A stretch of DNA of 64,000 bases, from NCBI RefSeq assembly GCF_011751745.2, contig NZ_CP061170.1, forward strand, positions 1,860,001 to 1,924,000, written 5' to 3'. Below are positions 8,540 through 17,888 of this stretch, piece after piece. Each line of letters starts with the position of its first letter. The first letter of the stretch is position 1. The translations under genes and the position numbers were made by a program. The notes beneath the pieces were generated by a model that had not been told where the DNA came from, searched no databases, and was given only the letters and a program-made list of their open reading frames with translations. Source of the stretch: Paramicrobacterium fandaimingii. Lineage in GTDB: Bacteria > Actinomycetota > Actinomycetes > Actinomycetales > Microbacteriaceae.

Positions 8540-9667
8540 ATGACTGCAGAGCTCACGGCGGCACAACTTCGCCGCGCTCGATGGCACTCACTCGCGCTGA
8601 GCGGGGAGAGCATCGCCACGGCGCCGGCAGTCGTTGACCGTCTCGGCGCGTTGCAAGGCCAGGACCTGCCTGGCGTCTTGATCTCGCTCGCCATCCGGGC
8701 GAAGGGCACAACGGTTCACGACGCACGTCGGCATTTCGACGACGGAACGCTGGTGCGAGGGTGGCCCATGCGCGGCACACTTCACGTGCTGCGGGCAGAA
8801 GATCTTCTGCCGATGGCTGCGGTCACGCGCAAGCGTGTGCTGGGAGGAATGGCTGGCCAGGCACGGAGGCTGGACATCTCTCAGTCGACTATTTCTCGCG
8901 TCATCGATGCGGTGACCGACGTCCTCAGCGTTTCCGAGCCAGTCGGCCGCGCTGAGCTTCGTGAGATTGTCGTGCGCGCCCACGGGGGCGAGCCCGCCCG
9001 CGAGGTCGTCTCGCATCTGATTTATCAGTTGTGCACACGCGGCCTGATCTGCCACGGTCCTTTTCGCGGTGAGCAGCACCTCATCGTGCACACGGAATCG
9101 TGGCTGGGCGCGCACCCCGCTTCAGCCCGCGTCAGCAACCCCGACCTCGACGATTTTCTGGCTCAGATGCTGAAGCACTATGTGACGGGACATGGGCCAG
9201 TCTCTGAGGCAGACGCGGCGCGCTGGTTTGGATTGCCGCTTACGACGATCAGAGAAGCCCGCCTGTCTCTCGGCGAGCAACTTGTCACCGTGCTCACACC
9301 ATCAGGAGCGCAGTGGATGTCGACAACCGCAGAGACCGAGCGAATCCTCAGCTCGCTGAGCTGCCGGCCGCGAGTGCGACTTCTTCCCGGCTTCGACGAG
9401 TTCATGCTCGGGTACGCTGATCGGAGTTTTGCTGTGCCGGCGCACGCTCGTGACGAGATCGTTCCCGCGAAGAACGGAATGTTCCGTTCGACCGTCTGCG
9501 CCGGTGCGTCTGTCGTCGGCACGTGGTCAAAGGGAAAGCTCGGTGAGCAACTTCACGTGCAACCCTTCGCCGAACTTTCTGCGCATACGAAACAAGGCAT
9601 ACACACGGCTGCCCAAGAGATTGGGCGCGTCACGGGCAAACAGGTTTCGGTGCGGTTGCCCCATTAG
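8540..9667 (+). CDS. Winged-helix DNA-binding protein (HTH_42, YcaQ/AlkX-like)
   Basis: Protein of 375 residues. The opening (RRARWHSLAL ... LGALQGQDLPG), the middle (RGWPMRGTLHVL) and the late LLPGFDEFMLGYADRS are characteristic of the HTH_42 winged-helix family. Members include the DNA interstrand crosslink glycosylases AlkX/YcaQ; many actinobacterial members are uncharacterised. No catalytic assignment is possible from this sequence alone. It stands alone, with a candidate leaderless promoter. Confidence 0.75.
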   Translation: MTAELTAAQLRRARWHSLALSGESIATAPAVVDRLGALQGQDLPGVLISLAIRAKGTTVHDARRHFDDGTLVRGWPMRGTLHVLRAEDLLPMAAVTRKRVLGGMAGQARRLDISQSTISRVIDAVTDVLSVSEPVGRAELREIVVRAHGGEPAREVVSHLIYQLCTRGLICHGPFRGEQHLIVHTESWLGAHPASARVSNPDLDDFLAQMLKHYVTGHGPVSEADAARWFGLPLTTIREARLSLGEQLVTVLTPSGAQWMSTTAETERILSSLSCRPRVRLLPGFDEFMLGYADRSFAVPAHARDEIVPAKNGMFRSTVCAGASVVGTWSKGKLGEQLHVQPFAELSAHTKQGIHTAAQEIGRVTGKQVSVRLPH

Positions 9668-9670
9668 TCT
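9665..9670 (+). promoter_or_regulatory. -10 element of the FUSC-family gene (leaderless)
   Basis: TAGTCT, partly formed by the stop codon of the preceding gene, ends six bases before the ATG at 9677. No ribosome binding site is seen. Confidence 0.45.
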
Positions 9671-9676
9671 GAAGTA

Positions 9677-10726
9677 ATGAAACTCACCCGGCGCATCCAA
9701 GCCGCGAAGCGCACTCCGCTGCTTCAGGTTGTGAAGACGTCGGTCGCGGCGGTTCTCGCCTGGGTTGTCGCTGGCCTCGTTCTTCCTGTCGATCTTCCGA
9801 TCTTCGCCGCGATCGCCTCGCTCTTGGTGGTGCAGCCGAGCGTCAATCAGTCGTTCGGCAAGGCGGTCGAGCGAAGTGTCGGGGTCATTTCGGGTGTGGT
9901 GATTGCCACATTGTTGAGCCTTGCGTTCGGACCGTACACGTGGGTGGTCATGCTCGCGATCATCGTCGCTGTGCTTCTGTCGTGGGCGCTGCGCATGACA
10001 ACGGGAACGTCGAATCAGGTGGCCATCAGTGCCATGCTGGTACTCGCTCTCGGGGCGTCGTCCCCTGAGTACGCTGTCGATCGCATCGTCGAGACGCTCA
10101 TCGGTGCGGCCATCGGATTCATCGTGAACATTCTCATCGTTCCGCCCGTTTTGATCGCGCCCGTGCGCGAGAACGTCATTCTGCTCGGCAATGAACTGGC
10201 TGCGACTCTTGAGCGGCTCGCCCTCGCGCTCAGCGAACCGCAGTCGTCCGGCGATCGCGAACGAATCATGATCGAAGCTCGCTTGCTTCGGCCGATGAAG
10301 GATGCTGCGGTGACAGCAATCGAAGAGGGCGAAGATTCACTGTCGCTCAATCCTCGCAGATCAGCGCACAGGGACGATCTCAGGGAACTTCATGAGGTCA
10401 CCGACCGATTTGGGCCCGTCGTCACTCGCGTCATCGGAATGACACGAGCATTCCGCGACCATTACGACGAGACTCTCTACGACGAGCCGACACTGACGGC
10501 GATTGCCGATCAGCTGACCCGCGCAGCCCACGACCTTCGTCTCATCATGCGACCGTCGATTCCCGATCCTGAGCCGATGACGAGCGAGTTTCCTGCCCTC
10601 ACGGCGCCACTGCAGGTCAAACCGCCGCAGTCAACGCACTGGGTTCTGATCGGGTCGCTCATGGAAGATCTCCGGCGCATTCGCGAAGAGCTCCTCATTC
10701 CGTCCGAAGACGATCTCGACGAGTGA
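9677..10726 (+). CDS. FUSC-family membrane protein
   Basis: Protein of 349 residues. The N-terminal 150 residues form about six membrane helices and carry the FUSC signature (VKTSVAAVLAWVVAG, PIFAAIASLLVVQPS). The remaining 200 are a soluble, charged, probably helical cytoplasmic domain. FUSC proteins include aromatic-acid exporters such as AaeB, but substrates of this short single-domain type are unknown. The gene ends 11 bases from a convergent SEC-C gene. Confidence 0.75.
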   Translation: MKLTRRIQAAKRTPLLQVVKTSVAAVLAWVVAGLVLPVDLPIFAAIASLLVVQPSVNQSFGKAVERSVGVISGVVIATLLSLAFGPYTWVVMLAIIVAVLLSWALRMTTGTSNQVAISAMLVLALGASSPEYAVDRIVETLIGAAIGFIVNILIVPPVLIAPVRENVILLGNELAATLERLALALSEPQSSGDRERIMIEARLLRPMKDAAVTAIEEGEDSLSLNPRRSAHRDDLRELHEVTDRFGPVVTRVIGMTRAFRDHYDETLYDEPTLTAIADQLTRAAHDLRLIMRPSIPDPEPMTSEFPALTAPLQVKPPQSTHWVLIGSLMEDLRRIREELLIPSEDDLDE

Positions 10727-10737
10727 TCCAGGCGAGG

Positions 10738-11142
10738 TCACGACGCCGACGATTCACCGTCGACGTAGTACCAGCTACCGTTCTCGCGAACGAATGTGCT
10801 TTTCTCCTCCTGCCGACCACGGCCGTCTGCTGAACGGTACTGCGCAACGAAATGCACGGTTCCCTCTTCGTCGAACGGCCCACCTGCGCGCACCTCGAAG
10901 ATGTCAAGGCGTGTCCAGACAATGCCCGCATCTAGCGTGAGCGTGCTTGGTCGTGTCGTGCTGTGCCAGGTACGCAGAAGGTGCTCCGTGTTGCCGAGAA
11001 CAAACGCGGTGAAGCGCGACCGCATCAGCTGCACGGCTGTCGGTGCCGGCTTCCCTCCAGACAGGGCCGGGCCACAGCATCCGCTGAAAATGTCGCCGCT
11101 GCCGCACGGGCAGCGATCGTTGTCATCGACAACCGCATACAT
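10738..11142 (-). CDS. YchJ-family SEC-C motif protein
   Basis: Protein of 134 residues. A zinc-binding SEC-C motif sits at the N-terminus (CPCGSGDIFSGCCG, residues 12-25) and is followed by an NTF2-like fold ending in the family-typical SWYYVDG. This matches UPF0225/YchJ; function unknown. It lies 39 bases downstream of pabB on the same strand and may share its transcript. Confidence 0.8.
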   Translation of the reverse strand: MYAVVDDNDRCPCGSGDIFSGCCGPALSGGKPAPTAVQLMRSRFTAFVLGNTEHLLRTWHSTTRPSTLTLDAGIVWTRLDIFEVRAGGPFDEEGTVHFVAQYRSADGRGRQEEKSTFVRENGSWYYVDGESSAS

Positions 11143-11181
11143 AACGTGTCACCGCCTCCTCCAAACAGCTGTCCGTCGAGG

Positions 11182-12453
11182 CTACCTGCTCGTTTCCCTG
11201 TTCCATGCAGCCGGAACCTCTGCGCCGAGTGCGGCGAGTGGCGCGCGAGCCTTGACGGCGACCTCGCTGATCTCGAAGTCCGCGCGCGAGTCGATCGTCA
11301 AGCCTCCTCCCGCACCGACGTAGGCTTCGTCTGCGTCGATGACGACGCCACGGATCGTCATGGCCAGCTCCATTGCCCCGTCGTCTCCGATCCAACCGAA
11401 GCATCCCGAGTATGCGCCTCTGGGAGAGCCCTCAAGCGCGGAAAGAAGCTGCATGGCCCGTTCCTTTGGCGCACCGGTCATGGAACCCGCGGGAAATGCG
11501 GATGCCACGACGTCCTCTGCAGTTCTGCCGCTGGCAAGACGCCCCGTCACCTGGCTTACGAGCTGATGCACGTGAGCATGGGACTCCACGTCGAAGAGTC
11601 GAGCGACCTCGACGCTTCCTCGCTCGCATACGCGGCTCAGGTCGTTGCGCATGAGGTCGACGATCATCAGGTTTTCTGCGCGTTCTTTTGCATCGTGCTC
11701 GAGCTCCGTGGCGAGCTCGGCGTCTGTCTTCGCATCTCTTCCGCGCGGACGCGTGCCTTTGATCGGACTCGTCGAGAGAGCTCCGGATGCTGTCAGCTGC
11801 AGAAACTGCTCGGGCGACGATGCCACGAGTGCTCGTTCTCCTACTCTGATCAGGGCCGTGTACGGAGCATCCGCCTCTCGCATCTCGGCGTGCACCGCAC
11901 GCGGATCAACTGGCCCGTCAACGGTGAATCGCGTCGTGAGGCACAGTTGGTACGCATCACCCGATCTGATCGATTCGAGAGCGGACGCGATCATCGTCGC
12001 GTACTCATCGGGAGTGTGCCGGGCGCGTGCCTCTCGACGCACCGTTGCCGTGGGCCAGTGCGCGGCGGGACTCGGCGTATGAAGAGCTCGCTGAACCTCG
12101 AGCACCCAGGCCGCAATCTCGTCCTCTGGCGCGTGTGCCCACACAGCGCCTGTCGCATGGTCAACGCTGACGTAGCGAGAAACGCGCAGCCACGCAGAGG
12201 CTTCGCGCTCATATCCGTACCACCCGATCCAGCCGCCCGAAAAGCGGTGCTCTGCATCGTCGCAGAGAGAGGAACGTCCTGGCCACGGCTCACCCATGTC
12301 ACCGTCGGGAGAGCCGATTCCGAGAAGGCTGACACGGCCGATCGGGGATGCGGTGGTCAACCAGAAACCGAACCGATCGTCACCGACCAGTGTGTCGTAG
12401 AGAACATCGGCACGTTCGTGCTCCGCCGCAGCGAGCTGGCGCACCCCTGCCAT
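11182..12453 (-). CDS. pabB: Aminodeoxychorismate synthase component I
   Basis: Chorismate-using enzyme of 423 residues that makes 4-amino-4-deoxychorismate, the precursor of p-aminobenzoate in folate synthesis. The PIKGT motif contains the lysine nucleophile typical of PabB; anthranilate synthases have PIAGT. Further family motifs: LMIVDLMRNDLSRVC, GSMTGAPKERAM and the C-terminal GGGLTIDSRADFE. The frame opens at 12522, but the ATG at 12453 lies seven bases after AAGGAG and is preferred. No amidotransferase component (pabA) lies next to it, so that partner must be elsewhere. Confidence 0.88.
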   Translation of the reverse strand: MAGVRQLAAAEHERADVLYDTLVGDDRFGFWLTTASPIGRVSLLGIGSPDGDMGEPWPGRSSLCDDAEHRFSGGWIGWYGYEREASAWLRVSRYVSVDHATGAVWAHAPEDEIAAWVLEVQRALHTPSPAAHWPTATVRREARARHTPDEYATMIASALESIRSGDAYQLCLTTRFTVDGPVDPRAVHAEMREADAPYTALIRVGERALVASSPEQFLQLTASGALSTSPIKGTRPRGRDAKTDAELATELEHDAKERAENLMIVDLMRNDLSRVCERGSVEVARLFDVESHAHVHQLVSQVTGRLASGRTAEDVVASAFPAGSMTGAPKERAMQLLSALEGSPRGAYSGCFGWIGDDGAMELAMTIRGVVIDADEAYVGAGGGLTIDSRADFEISEVAVKARAPLAALGAEVPAAWNRETSR

Positions 12454-12567
12454 GGCGATGCTCCTTCTGCTCGACTCCTGTCGCCGATGCGACAACCGCC
12501 TTCCATTATGCCGTCTGGGCACAGCGAATCTTCACGCTCAACGCGAGTACGCCCCGAGCCGGCCACG

Positions 12568-14304
12568 TCATTCCGCGAGCTTGCCTTCATCTGACACGTC
12601 GTGCATCAGAGCCTTGATATCGGCCGACGTGTCGGGAATCTCCTCTCGGGTAATACCTCCCGTTGGTGACCACACGAGATTCACCTGCAGAGCTGGGTCG
12701 AGCTCTGGGTAATCACTGCGATTGTGGCAACCGCGCGTCTCGCGGCGTTCCAGCGCCGATTCGAGAGTGGCACGGGCGGCGACGCCAGAAGCCTTCAGAT
12801 CGAAGGCGTGGGCGAGGTCTTGGAATCCCGCGATGTCCGGGTGGATTCCCACATCTTCCATCCGCTCGTCAATCAGGTCGAGCTCCACGAGACCGGCGCG
12901 CAGGCCGTCCTCCGATCGCACGACACCACCGTGCTCGGTCATGGTATTGCGGATCGCTCGTTGCAGGGCGCGCACGTTTTCTCGCCCGTCGGCAACGAGC
13001 AGATCGTCGATCTCAGCCCGTGCTTCTGCGACGGCCGCCGCGGAGCGTCTCTGTGCGTGCAGGCCGGCGGAATGCTCGATCGCCGCATGGCCGACCAATC
13101 GACCATACACGAGCAGTTCGACCAACGAATTTCCGCCCAGACGATTTGCCCCGTGCAGCCCGCTTGATGCTTCGCCGATCGCGTAGAGCCCGTCAACGTC
13201 GGTACTGTGATCGTCAGAGCGAACCCAGACGCCGCCCATTGAATAGTGTGCCGTGGGCGCGATCTCGATCGGATCCGTCGTGATGTCGAGCATCTGCAAC
13301 TCCAGCATCGTCTGATAAACCCGCGGAAGTCTGGTCATAATTGTCTCGCGAGGCAGATGAGAGACGTCGAGCCAGACACCGCCGCTCGCGGTCCCCCTGC
13401 CCTCCTTGATCTCCGTGTAAGCGGCAAGCGCTACCCGGTCGCGCGTCGAGAGCTCCATCCGCTTCGGGTCGTACTCCGTCATGAAGCGATCCCCGAGGGC
13501 GTTGCGCAAAATGCCGCCCTCACCGCGTGCCGCTTCCGAAATCAGCGTTCCTGCCGCGTTCTCGGGCTCGATGATGCCAGACGGATGAAATTGCACGAGT
13601 TCCGGGTCGCGCAGGCGGGCGCCGGCTTCGACGGCGAGACGGAAAGAGTCCCCGGTGTTCTCATCTCGACGCGATGACGTGCGACGCCAGATGCGGGTGT
13701 GGCCTCCGGCGGCGAGAATAACGGCATCCGCGTGAATCACATAGCGCGTGCCGTCACGCTGATCAAATCCGTACGCCCCAAAGACGACGTTGTCTTGCAC
13801 GAGGATGCGGGTGATGTAGACGTGATCCACCATGGGCACGTCGAGCTGCTCGGCGCGCCGCACCAACGTGCGCTGAATCTCGAGTCCCGTGTAATCGCCG
13901 GCGAATGCCGTGCGCCGAAAAGTATGTGCACCGAAGAATCGCTGCGAGATGCGGCCGTCTTCCTCGCGGGCGAAGTTCATCCCCCACCGCTCCAGGTCGC
14001 GGATTCCGCGCTCGGCACCGCGGGTGACGACGTCGACCGTGTGCGGATTCGCGAGGAGGTAACTCTCGGTGATCGTGTCCGCGGCATGCTGTTGCCAGCT
14101 GTCATCGACGTCCATCGTGCCCAGCGCCGCGTTGATGCCACCTGCCGCAAGGGAGGTGTGTGCGTCGTTACGCGGACGCTTGCCGACAGCCAGCACGTCA
14201 ACGCCTTGTTCTGCCACCTCGATGGCGGCGCGCAGCCCGGAACCTCCCGTGCCAATAACCAAGACGGTCGTAGAAATCTGTCGTTCGCGTGTCGATGTGG
14301 CCAT
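12568..14304 (-). CDS. Orphan FrdA/SdhA-like flavoprotein
   Basis: FAD-dependent oxidoreductase of 578 residues from the fumarate reductase / succinate dehydrogenase / L-aspartate oxidase superfamily. FAD-binding GTGGSG at 18-23; His49 in AHTSLAAGG occupies the position to which SdhA/FrdA attach FAD covalently; QFHPSGI, HGANRLGGNS and RGCHNRSDYP are substrate-site motifs. No iron-sulphur or membrane-anchor gene is nearby. It could be a soluble fumarate reductase-like enzyme or an L-aspartate oxidase homologue; His49 argues mildly for the former. An in-frame GTG lies at 14313. Divergent from a LysR gene, its likely regulator. Confidence 0.8.
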   Translation of the reverse strand: MATSTRERQISTTVLVIGTGGSGLRAAIEVAEQGVDVLAVGKRPRNDAHTSLAAGGINAALGTMDVDDSWQQHAADTITESYLLANPHTVDVVTRGAERGIRDLERWGMNFAREEDGRISQRFFGAHTFRRTAFAGDYTGLEIQRTLVRRAEQLDVPMVDHVYITRILVQDNVVFGAYGFDQRDGTRYVIHADAVILAAGGHTRIWRRTSSRRDENTGDSFRLAVEAGARLRDPELVQFHPSGIIEPENAAGTLISEAARGEGGILRNALGDRFMTEYDPKRMELSTRDRVALAAYTEIKEGRGTASGGVWLDVSHLPRETIMTRLPRVYQTMLELQMLDITTDPIEIAPTAHYSMGGVWVRSDDHSTDVDGLYAIGEASSGLHGANRLGGNSLVELLVYGRLVGHAAIEHSAGLHAQRRSAAAVAEARAEIDDLLVADGRENVRALQRAIRNTMTEHGGVVRSEDGLRAGLVELDLIDERMEDVGIHPDIAGFQDLAHAFDLKASGVAARATLESALERRETRGCHNRSDYPELDPALQVNLVWSPTGGITREEIPDTSADIKALMHDVSDEGKLAE

Positions 14305-14367
14305 GCACTCCACGCTAGGAGGAAGCAGTCAATACCTCCAATGCATTATCCTGCTTCAACCGATGCA

Positions 14368-14378
14368 GATAGGCTATC
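14368..14378. promoter_or_regulatory. Palindrome and -10 region upstream of the LysR gene
   Basis: GATAGGCTATC is an 11-bp palindrome four bases before the LysR start. It contains TAGGCT (14370-14375), which ends six bases before the ATG and so looks like a leaderless -10. A second small palindrome AATGCATT is at 14340-14347. Both are candidate LysR sites controlling the divergent flavoprotein. Confidence 0.4.
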
Positions 14379-14381
14379 CAC

Positions 14382-15317
14382 ATGAATGTGGAGCAGCTTC
14401 GGGGATTCGTCGAAATCGCACGCCTCGGGCACTTCACCAGGGCCGCGGACGGCCTGCATCTGGCCCAACCCTCGCTCAGCCGGCAGATCGCCTCACTCGA
14501 ACGAGAGCTCGGTGCGAAACTCTTCCACCGAGCACACGGACATATCACCCTCACCGCCGCTGGCGAGCTGCTCATGCCGAGAGCGAAACGCATGCTCGCC
14601 GACGCCGACGCGATAACAAGCGAAATGGGTGAGCTTGCTGGACTCCAGCGCGGACGCGTTCGCCTGGGGGCGACACCGACCCTTTGCGTCAGTCTCGTGG
14701 CCGAGGCTCTGAACACCTTTCACGCCGAGCACCCCGGAATCGATCTGGAGATCACAGAGGGAGGGTCTCACCTGTTGATTGAGCAGCTCGCGGGTGGGAA
14801 CTTGGACATGGCCCTCATCACCGTGTCTGACGGACCACCGACCACTGGAGCCGCACTTTCACGCACACCATTGCTCACCGAGGAACTTGTCGTTGTGTCT
14901 TCTGCATCGCAGCCCGCCATTGCAGCTCCACACGGCATCGACATCGATCAGCTCGCGCAGATGCCGCTGATTGCGTTCCACGAGAGCTACGATCTGCGAG
15001 CAGCGACAGACCTCGCGTTCCGGTCAGCCGACCGTGCTCCCCGCATCGTCGTGGAAGGCGCAGAAATGGATGCCGTGCTGCGCTTCGTTGAGCGGGGCCT
15101 TGGCGTGGCTGTCGTCCCGGCAACGGTTCTGCTCGACCGACCGACACTACGATCAGCGCGTCTCTCGTCTCCCCTGCTCACGCGCACCATCAGCCTGGCG
15201 CGTCGCTCTGACGTCACGCCGACTCGAGCGGCAGCAGCGATGCGTGAGGTGATCATCGCCACGGGAGGTGAGCTTGTCGAACGCGCTCCGACGACCATCA
15301 GTCTCGTGAAGAGGTGA
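14382..15317 (+). CDS. LysR-family transcriptional regulator
   Basis: Protein of 311 residues. N-terminal winged helix (MNVEQLRGFVEIARLGHFTRAA ... AQPSLSRQIASLERELG, residues 1-58), then a two-lobed periplasmic-binding-like effector domain from about residue 90. LysR regulators usually control the divergent neighbour, here the FrdA-like flavoprotein 77 bases away, and respond to a small molecule that cannot be guessed from sequence. Confidence 0.92.
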   Translation: MNVEQLRGFVEIARLGHFTRAADGLHLAQPSLSRQIASLERELGAKLFHRAHGHITLTAAGELLMPRAKRMLADADAITSEMGELAGLQRGRVRLGATPTLCVSLVAEALNTFHAEHPGIDLEITEGGSHLLIEQLAGGNLDMALITVSDGPPTTGAALSRTPLLTEELVVVSSASQPAIAAPHGIDIDQLAQMPLIAFHESYDLRAATDLAFRSADRAPRIVVEGAEMDAVLRFVERGLGVAVVPATVLLDRPTLRSARLSSPLLTRTISLARRSDVTPTRAAAAMREVIIATGGELVERAPTTISLVKR

Positions 15318-15342
15318 TGAGTGGATGCCCAATAAGCAGTTT

Positions 15343-15418
15343 TGGTGGATCTGAGGGGACTCGAACCCCTGACCCCCTGCATGCCATGCAGGTGCGCTAC
15401 CAGCTGCGCCACAGACCC
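15343..15418 (-). tRNA. tRNA-Ala (anticodon GGC)
   Basis: A complete cloverleaf is visible on the minus strand: acceptor GGGTCTG pairs with CAGATCC, anticodon arm CCTGC-ATGGCAT-GCAGG with anticodon GGC, T-loop GTTCGAGTC, and an encoded CCA end. It lies downstream of rsfS on the same strand. Confidence 0.97.
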
Positions 15419-15503
15419 AGAATGTCGCCGAAGCAACTCCCCCACTCTACTACACGCTCACGCGCGATCAGAAATCGACGCGCTCCGCGCCCGGGTTCGC
15501 GAA

Positions 15504-15872
15504 CTACCGCGCGAGGGCCTCTTCAAGCGGAATGACGGGGCAGTCCTTCCAGAGCCGTTCGAGCGAATAATAGTCGCGCTCCTCTGGGTGGAAAACGTGC
15601 ACGACGGTATCACCAAAGTCAATGAGCGCCCAACGACCCTCGGCCGCACCTTCACGTCGTTTGACGCGCGTGCCAGCTTCACCGAGCTTGTCTTCCACAG
15701 CGTCGGCAATCGCGCTGACGTTGCGTTCGCTGCGCCCCGACATGATCAGAAAGGCATCTGCGAAGGGCAATTGCCCAGACACGTCGAGTGCGACGAGTTC
15801 TTCGGCACCTGCGCCGATGGCCGCCAGAGCGGCGAGCTGTACCTGTGCGCGTGTATCGTCAGTAGCTGTCAC
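15504..15872 (-). CDS. rsfS: Ribosome silencing factor
   Basis: Protein of 122 residues of the RsfS/Iojap family, which binds ribosomal protein L14 and blocks subunit joining when nutrients are scarce. Motifs: DVSGQLPFADAFLIMSG, RWALIDFGDTVVHVFHPEERDYYSLERLW. It follows nadD and a small membrane protein gene, the usual rsfS neighbourhood. It begins 28 bases after the upstream gene. Confidence 0.95.
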   Translation of the reverse strand: MTATDDTRAQVQLAALAAIGAGAEELVALDVSGQLPFADAFLIMSGRSERNVSAIADAVEDKLGEAGTRVKRREGAAEGRWALIDFGDTVVHVFHPEERDYYSLERLWKDCPVIPLEEALAR

Positions 15873-15900
15873 GTGGTCTGCGTATTCTTTCTCTCGATTG

Positions 15901-17007
15901 TCAGAACTGCCCGGTCATCAACCCGACGATCACCACGCCGATGACGGCTACACAGAGCACGCCAGCGGTGATTGCCAGAATCATGAGAAGTTTGGAGCTC
16001 GATGCTTTGGTCGGTGGAGTGATGACGTCGCGCGTGACCGCGTGAGTGCTGACAGCACGCGTCGCAGAAACGGGAGTGCCGGCCGTGGCCGGTGATTCGT
16101 GGCTGTTATCGCTGCCCGAGTCGATGTCCGAGTGCTCTGCGTTCGACTCGCGATCGCGGGCCTTCGACTTCGGGAGATCAACGGAACCGGTCACCATGAT
16201 CTCGCCTGTTCCCGGCGCAGGAGTTCGTGTCTGCCTACTCGGCATCCCAGGCAGTATGAGCACACTCGACGTCGTGAACACGTCTGAAGCGCGGGCTTCG
16301 GGCGCTACGAGTGTGTCGAACGCTTCCGCGGCCCGCTGAGGGGAATCTCCCGTGTTCCGTTGCCCGTCACCAAACGTTGGCGACAGCTTTGGCACGTCGT
16401 GAGCGAGTTCCGAGGCAGATTCCGACTTCTTCTCCGCTGCGGCCGGTGGCGTTACTGGCCCGGGCTTCTGAGGTTCTGCCGAATCGTTGCTCTTATCCTT
16501 TGCCTCAGTCTTCTTACGCCCGATTCCAAGCTTGGCGCCCTTCGACTTTTGTGGCGCCTGCTTCTCATCATCTGCGGAGGATGAGGCTGTCTTCGGCTTT
16601 GGCGCATCAGATACAGCCGGCGCAGAAGGCTCTTTCGGCGCAGAAGCTTGTTTCGCTGAATCAGCGTCCTCAGACGGTGGGATGACCGCCGTTGCCCCTG
16701 TCTCGGCCCGGAGGGCACGAAGCTCCCGACGTGTCAGTGGTCGTTCGCCAGAGGCTGTCTCGTCTTCGCTCCGAGGTGCCTGCGCGCCTGAATCATCGTT
16801 CTTTTCCGGCGTGATCTCCGTGGGCGTCTCCGGTGCCCTTGCTGCTGCGGTCGTTTCGGGTGGAGTCTCTGATTCGGGAGGAGTCTCGGACGATTCCGTC
16901 TCCGAGACAGGCTTCGATTGCAGAACGCTGTCTTGCGCCTGCTGTGCTCGCAGCCTCTCGCGTCGTTGTCGCCGTGAGAGTGGCTGCTCGTCTGAAAACG
17001 AGGTCAT
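15901..17007 (-). CDS. Disordered, tail-anchored membrane protein (unknown function)
   Basis: Protein of 368 residues lying between nadD and rsfS. Residues 1-330 are rich in Glu, Ser, Thr, Pro and Ala and look disordered. One membrane helix at the extreme C-terminus (about 340-364, [20 protein letters not shown]) leaves only a few residues beyond, so most of the protein should be cytoplasmic. A basic motif occurs twice: [12 protein letters not shown] at 9-20 and [11 protein letters not shown] at 90-100. The start overlaps the nadD stop as ATGA. I do not recognise a named family. Confidence 0.8.
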   Translation of the reverse strand: MTSFSDEQPLSRRQRRERLRAQQAQDSVLQSKPVSETESSETPPESETPPETTAAARAPETPTEITPEKNDDSGAQAPRSEDETASGERPLTRRELRALRAETGATAVIPPSEDADSAKQASAPKEPSAPAVSDAPKPKTASSSADDEKQAPQKSKGAKLGIGRKKTEAKDKSNDSAEPQKPGPVTPPAAAEKKSESASELAHDVPKLSPTFGDGQRNTGDSPQRAAEAFDTLVAPEARASDVFTTSSVLILPGMPSRQTRTPAPGTGEIMVTGSVDLPKSKARDRESNAEHSDIDSGSDNSHESPATAGTPVSATRAVSTHAVTRDVITPPTKASSSKLLMILAITAGVLCVAVIGVVIVGLMTGQF

Positions 17008-17603
17008 TCACTACTCCGATACAGATGATATTTCGTGATGTACTGCACGACACCATCCGGAACCAGATACCACACGGGATGCCCCCTGCTGACCCGGCTT
17101 CGGCAATCCGTCGACGAGATCGCAAGTGCCGGAACTTCCAACAAGCTTACGTGCTCCGTTGGCAATCCAGAAATGTTCAAGGTATGTCCCGGACGACTCA
17201 CAGCGACGAAATGTGCAAGCGAGAACAGCTCTGCGTGATCCTTCCAGCTGAAGATCTGAGCGATCGCATCGGCGCCCGTGATGAAAAAGAGGTCGGCATC
17301 GGGCCGCTGCGTCTTCAGGTCTTGGAGCGTGTCGATCGTGTACGTCTGCCCTGAACGGTCGATGTCGACGCGACTGACCGTGAATTGGGGGTTGGCTGCC
17401 GTCGCGATGACGGTCATCAAGTAGCGGTGCTCACTCTGGCTCACCTGAGATTTCTGCCACGGCTCACCCGTCGGAACGAAAATCACCTCGTCCAAATCGT
17501 ACGAGTGCGCGACTTCGCTGGCGGCAACCAAGTGCCCATGGTGAATGGGATCGAAAGTGCCGCCCATCACCCCGATGCGCGGACGGGCTGCAGTGGCTGT
17601 CAT
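17004..17603 (-). CDS. nadD: Nicotinate-nucleotide adenylyltransferase
   Basis: Enzyme of 199 residues converting nicotinate mononucleotide and ATP to deamido-NAD. Nucleotidyltransferase motif [12 protein letters not shown] near residues 14-25 and the C-terminal [10 protein letters not shown] correspond to the HxGH and SSTxxR motifs. The frame allows a GTG one codon earlier (17606). Part of the obg-proB-proA-nadD-rsfS operon. Confidence 0.95.
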   Translation of the reverse strand: MTATAARPRIGVMGGTFDPIHHGHLVAASEVAHSYDLDEVIFVPTGEPWQKSQVSQSEHRYLMTVIATAANPQFTVSRVDIDRSGQTYTIDTLQDLKTQRPDADLFFITGADAIAQIFSWKDHAELFSLAHFVAVSRPGHTLNISGLPTEHVSLLEVPALAISSTDCRSRVSRGHPVWYLVPDGVVQYITKYHLYRSSE

Positions 17604-17621
17604 CACGGCTTCACACCGTGC

Positions 17622-17840
17622 TTAATGATGCGTGTCAGCGTCTGGAGTGTCGTAGGTGTGCGCTGTGGGAGCGGAGCCGGTCTTGTGACTGTGTCGATTC
17701 GCGACGTCGCGGTACGTGAACGTGATCACGCCAAGAAAAAGGAAGACGACGATCGCGATCACGCCGAACATGACGCCCGGCATCGGCAGCTCATTCACCA
17801 CGTGCTCGGACTCGGCCATCAGGATCGTCGCAAACGACAT
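17622..17840 (-). CDS. Small single-pass membrane protein
   Basis: Protein of 72 residues with one membrane helix (about 23-43, GVMFGVIAIVVFLFLGVITF) and a hydrophilic, histidine-rich tail. It sits between proA and nadD with GGAGAGAAC before its ATG. Function unknown; the conserved operon setting and clear ribosome site argue that it is real. Confidence 0.75.
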   Translation of the reverse strand: MSFATILMAESEHVVNELPMPGVMFGVIAIVVFLFLGVITFTYRDVANRHSHKTGSAPTAHTYDTPDADTHH

Positions 17841-17888
17841 GTTCTCTCCGTTTCTTGCGGCTTATCGCCGACCCGACAAGTCTACAGG

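Noticed and set aside
10963..12594. 543-codon frame antisense to pabB
   Set aside because: Shadow of pabB, whose motifs are complete; the composition (many Arg, Cys, Ser, His) is not protein-like.
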